Shown here: piece after piece, positions 60,143-64,000 of the stretch | Layout of the letters: each line of letters opens with the position of its first letter | How positions within the stretch are numbered: position 1 is the stretch's first letter | DNA from: Acanthopleura granulata | Taxonomy: Eukaryota; Mollusca; Polyplacophora; Chitonida; Chitonidae | Direction: 5' to 3' | Assembly (NCBI GenBank): GCA_016165875.1 | Contig: JABBOT010000007.1 | Span: 23,422,531 to 23,486,530, forward strand | Length of the DNA: 64,000 bases | The notes under the pieces: generated by a model | What the model was told of the DNA's origin: nothing | Databases searched by the model: none | The model's input: the letters and a program-made list of their open reading frames with translations, nothing else | Made by a program: the position numbers and the translations under genes

Positions 60143-60302
60143 GATTTGATTGATTGATTCATTGATGTTTTACGCCGTACACAAAAATATTTAGAATAAA
60201 GTTGCTGATAGACTTTCCCACGTACGGCCGGAGAGGAAGCCAGCATTAGCAGGACTTGAACTCTCAGCGACAGCATTGATGAGAGGCTCCTGTGTCATTA
60301 CT
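60143..60302 (-). mobile_element. Family A SINE with internal deletion
   Basis: On the plus strand: TTTGATTGATTGATTCATTG, GTTTTACGCCGTACACAAAA, then, after a gap, TGATAGACTTTCCCACGTAC, GGCCGGAGAGGAAGCCAGCA and the head with GGACTTGAACTC (60252-60263, B box) and GAGAGGCTCCTGTGTCATTA. The GGCCAGCATTATGG to CATCCGCAGG block is missing. No clear target duplication. Confidence 0.85.
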
Positions 60303-63300
60303 CCCCCACCCCCGCCTTTCCTCCCCGTCCTTCTCCGTCAGAAACGAGGCGAAATCGATGGAAACTGACACTGGTATAATCAACGCGATTCCTGGCAAAC
60401 AAACAGACAGACAGATGGGCAGACGTTTGACGACAAGTCGACTTCTGCTATTCGCTGATACAGTCTTGTCGCTGTGCATTCCCACGCCGAGTTGATGGCG
60501 TAGACCACCACAGATGCAGGTGTGCCACCATATGTCCCTATCGGCTTCTTTAACTCACAAAGGCCTCTGGCCGTCTTCTCAAATTGCCATGCACACCTGC
60601 AAAAAATGGGCCCCACATGTGAATTACCCCATTAGTAGTCTATGTAATTATCTAAGCATGTCACTGGCAGGGCAAATACATCACCAGCCAGTGTACATCA
60701 AATGAAATCAGCGTTTCTTTTTCGTTTTTATATTGGCTGTCATTTGAATCTTCTACTCCTAAGCGTATCGAAATTTGGAGACGCATATATGTATACAGAC
60801 CACGTGTAGATTACATTCAGTTTATGAATGTGGTGGATTCATGGATTTTAAAATGCTTGTGACAACAGAAATAAATTCTTCTAAATTACATTCACCTATA
60901 ACAGTTATTTGGGGGAGGGGGGGTAATAAAATAAGAATTTCCACAGTGTCCACAAGTAACATGTATATAGTTCACGTATTCGCGAATTCACCCCTGCAAC
61001 ACAATCCACTGACACATAATATGTCCCATATGAGATATGCTTCAAAGAAGCCCATCCGAATTCAGGGCATACAGCTTAACCCAATTCTTACATTTGTTTC
61101 TAAACAGTCTCTTAATCAAAAACATGTTTCACACTAAAGTACTTTATCCTGGCTAATTCTCACAAGCGAAAGCACCCAAAACACACATGCACACATATGA
61201 ACTATATGTATTGGCCTACACGTATATACATTTTGGAAAATGAGCCTGCATCAATGGCGATATGATGCCCAAACACGTCGCACGTTTTTCAGACTTAATT
61301 CTTTACACATTTTTACCACCTGCAGTACATCAACATTGTAATCCCGAATTCTGATATCGATCTACGGATATACACCCATTCATATCATCTTTATTGACAA
61401 ATATATATCTGTGTGTGTGTATGAAGGAATGATTCATCTATAAAGCAGATTTACAGATACTGCGTGTAAAGGGTAGTTTCTTTGTTTCCATGTGCTTTTA
61501 ACAAGGGATATTATGTAAGGCTCTCTATGCGAAGGGCTAGCCTGGAGCATGCGTGTTTCCCTGGGTTCTATAACAGCCATGCTTCGGCCATCTGCACGAG
61601 CTGCACAGCTGCGGGCATGAACGTCTCCATACATGCACTGGCATGTGCACGAGATCGACAACGCCGGGTCCCACCGAGAGACAATACAAATCACTGAGTG
61701 TGTGATTTGATAGCGATTTGCCTCATCAGTCAATTGAGGCGACAAGAATAGGGCTTCCACGACTGCCAGGCCGTGTGTGACAGGACACACATGTTCATCA
61801 AAGGATTAGAATGACAAGGGGACCATCTCGTGTGTATATATCGTATCGTAAGACGTATCGGAGTTCAGCCTTGCGCAGGTGTTCAGTAGACGCTTAGTAC
61901 TTACACCTGTACTTTTCAACAACACATACAATAAAGTGATCGATTGAAATCTATATCCTTTCACTACTGCTATATATCACAGCTTTAAAATATTCTTGGT
62001 ATTCTGCACGTGTGGACTGATTTTTTTTTTATAACGCATATAACTCAACGCATATGTCAGATAGTTATATAAAACTGAAATTTATTACCTCTTGTCAGTT
62101 TCATTTCTGAGTTTCCCGTCTAAGTGTCGTTCATGAGACTCACTTTGACTGATAATGCTCCATTATGACATATCCCTCCTCAACACCTGGACAGGTACAA
62201 TGGTATATTGATCGCATGCCAAGCTCAAACCGACCCTATACCTCCCATTAATAGTAACCCGGCGCTGTTCACACAACTGCATGCAGGTGCGAACAATTGA
62301 GCTTGATGACACTGCAAAGCCCCGTATGGTACATACATAGATATTCTCATATTTCCCTGGCTTTAGTCATTTAAATATATATGATATTATACCTACTTAC
62401 AATTAAATGAATATCTCATCTTTTTGGTGCATGTTTCGTGTGAAGTTCCCCTGCAGTATTAAAACATTTTGTATGTGACCAAGTCAATTAAGCGTCAAAT
62501 CTGTCACAATCGATTATACGGGTGCAACATCATAAATCAGTCCACAGGCTTTGAAAAATGCGCGTGTTTTGACACCCAGTCATACTCCCAGGTCGCTGAT
62601 TACACAGAAAGTCTTTCTAAGTAAATGTGGGCGTGGTGGCCCACCCTACAGCTACTGCGGATTTAATGGGCGGGAAAGGGGGGAGGGTGGGGGATACTGG
62701 AATGTTCATTACACCACATACATATAAGGTTATATAAACCACTATCAGTCATATATTGTATAGACTCCGTATATTAAACCCTATTTCCCGCTATTATTTT
62801 TCACTTGTCAACCCGTCGAAACTATTCTTTTGTTCAAATTATATCTTAAGCATGATGAATACGTATAGATAATATACTTTCACACAGTTTTCAAGCTTTT
62901 TCAAACCAAAACGCTTCAGCCTTTTGTACGTAAATCCACACATGCAAATCCGTAGAGAAGAAACTGTTCCACTCCGTGCAATAGGACAGCAATGAACTCG
63001 CGCATTCCGCTACACGTTGTGTTGAATAATATATACGTTCATCAAAACAAGCTTTTAATTTTGCTGTCTAGATACTTTCTTTTATCTATGCAGAATGTTT
63101 CGTCTCGAGCAGACGCTATACTCTCAATTGCATGAGCATACATACTCTGTTTTGCATTTGCTTCCATGCGCGCGAATGGCAACTGCTAAGATAGCCTATA
63201 TAGCAAACTGCGGCTGAAAGTTTGTATTGAAAACAACATAAGGAAGTTCTTAGCAACAACCTAATTTTTGTCACAGAGCTAAATACGCCATATGAAGTAT

Positions 63301-63559
63301 TACTCGGTGTGTATTAATGTGGTGGTCCTTCAATCGCTAGGACGCGCGAGGCACTGCGTCAACCCTGGCTTGTGCTGGGAATTTGAATTCGTACCCCAGC
63401 ACTCGCTTCTTGTGGGGGTGGGGGGACCTTGATAAAATTGCGCGGTCCATTGAAGGCCCTTTGTCTTTCACTAATATTATATGAGTGTTTGTCTCATACG
63501 AAAAAGTCTGTTAGTAACTTGCCAAATGGCAATTGTTTACATCCCACGAGCACTACGAT
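60303..63559. other. Unique AT-rich DNA, no supported gene
   Basis: 3.2 kb without a recognisable exon. The 120-codon frame at 60775-61137 and the 118-codon minus frame at 61434-61790 have no known domain. G-rich runs lie near 60910 and 62670. Confidence 0.5.
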
Positions 63560-63640
63560 TTCGTCCACCCATGAAAGTTATACGAAACTGTCATCGTATA
63601 AGTGATCGATTCTTGAGTATTCCGTTAAACAAATGTCATA
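63560..63640 (+). mobile_element. Family A SINE, 3' end fragment, degenerate
   Basis: TCGTATAAGTGATCGATTCT followed by TGAGTATTCCGTTAAACAAA resembles the last 50 bases of family A. Weak but ordered similarity. Confidence 0.5.
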
Positions 63641-64000
63641 TGAAAGATCCGCATTATAGCATCAGCAGTACCGAGACTCCTGTCGAACCGCACAAACCCT
63701 AGCTCCGGAGTAGCGCACGCACGAGAGTACTGTGCGAGGGCGACGCGTCGCGGACATCGACAATTACTCATTCCACATTGCCTACACAGGTGCAAGAATT
63801 AGCACATGTATGTAGAACAAAAGCACTGTTCTCTCCCTCCCCCCACCCCCCTCACTCATTTCTCAACCGCCGCTTCACGAGAAGGCTTCGGCTCAGCGAG
63901 CCAAAATTCCAGTCCAATTAGTAAGAGCGTCAACTCATAATTGACACGATATTACTTTTACGTATTAGTAAACATGCCGGTCTTGAATTTGGGCCTACCC
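63641..64000. other. Unique DNA, no gene seen
   Basis: A C-rich tract lies at about 63830-63852. Nothing else recognised. Confidence 0.5.

Overview
This window looks like nuclear DNA from a marine invertebrate, most plausibly a mollusc or another lophotrochozoan. The evidence is indirect. The sequence is AT-rich. It has no bacterial-style dense coding. It carries many tRNA-derived SINE copies whose 3' end reads ...CGTATAAGTGAAATATTCTTG..., then ...GGCGTAAAACACCAATC, then an AAATAAAT tail; I associate this repeat type with molluscan genomes. It also has terminal-inverted-repeat elements, microsatellites and several minisatellites. The species cannot be fixed from the sequence.

I find no protein-coding gene that I can support. 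The open frames are short (mostly 60 to 130 codons), scattered over both strands, often lack an ATG, and show no recognisable domain. The longest ones sit inside tandem repeats whose units lack stop codons, so they are repeat artefacts. The window is best read as a gene desert, a large intergenic region, or the inside of a very long intron. I also see no complete tRNA, rRNA or CRISPR array.

Layout. 0-7 kb: a 13-bp minisatellite with higher-order structure (155-563), two dense clusters of CRE/ATF-like TGACGTCA motifs (1480-1617 and 6529-6685), one SINE, a foldback MITE (4323-4559) and a run of small palindromes (5280-5357). 7-30 kb: mostly unique AT-rich DNA with SINE fragments, many with clear target-site duplications, and two or three stretches that resemble regulatory DNA (19.1-19.8 kb, 21.8-22.1 kb, 27.4-27.6 kb). 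30-43 kb: a hAT-like MITE with three copies of its terminal repeat (30001-30327), the best-preserved SINE (36006-36260, with a 15-bp target duplication) and two minisatellites (25-bp and 37-bp units). 43-48 kb: unique, featureless AT-rich DNA. 48-58 kb: four more minisatellites (34, 20, about 80 and 28 bp units) mixed with SINEs, and a possible regulatory element at 53.7-54.3 kb. 58-64 kb: unique DNA with a diverged tandem duplication (59543-59790) and two SINE remnants.

There are about 20 copies or fragments of one SINE family (family A below), roughly one per 3 kb, plus single copies of other tRNA-headed elements. Many copies are 5'-truncated but have intact tails and short target duplications, as expected of retroposition by a partner LINE; no LINE protein is visible here. 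Five minisatellites lie within about 0.5 kb of a family A SINE, and one of them (55574-55880) appears to be built from the SINE's own internal sequence. Regulatory calls are inferences from motif content and need cross-species alignment.
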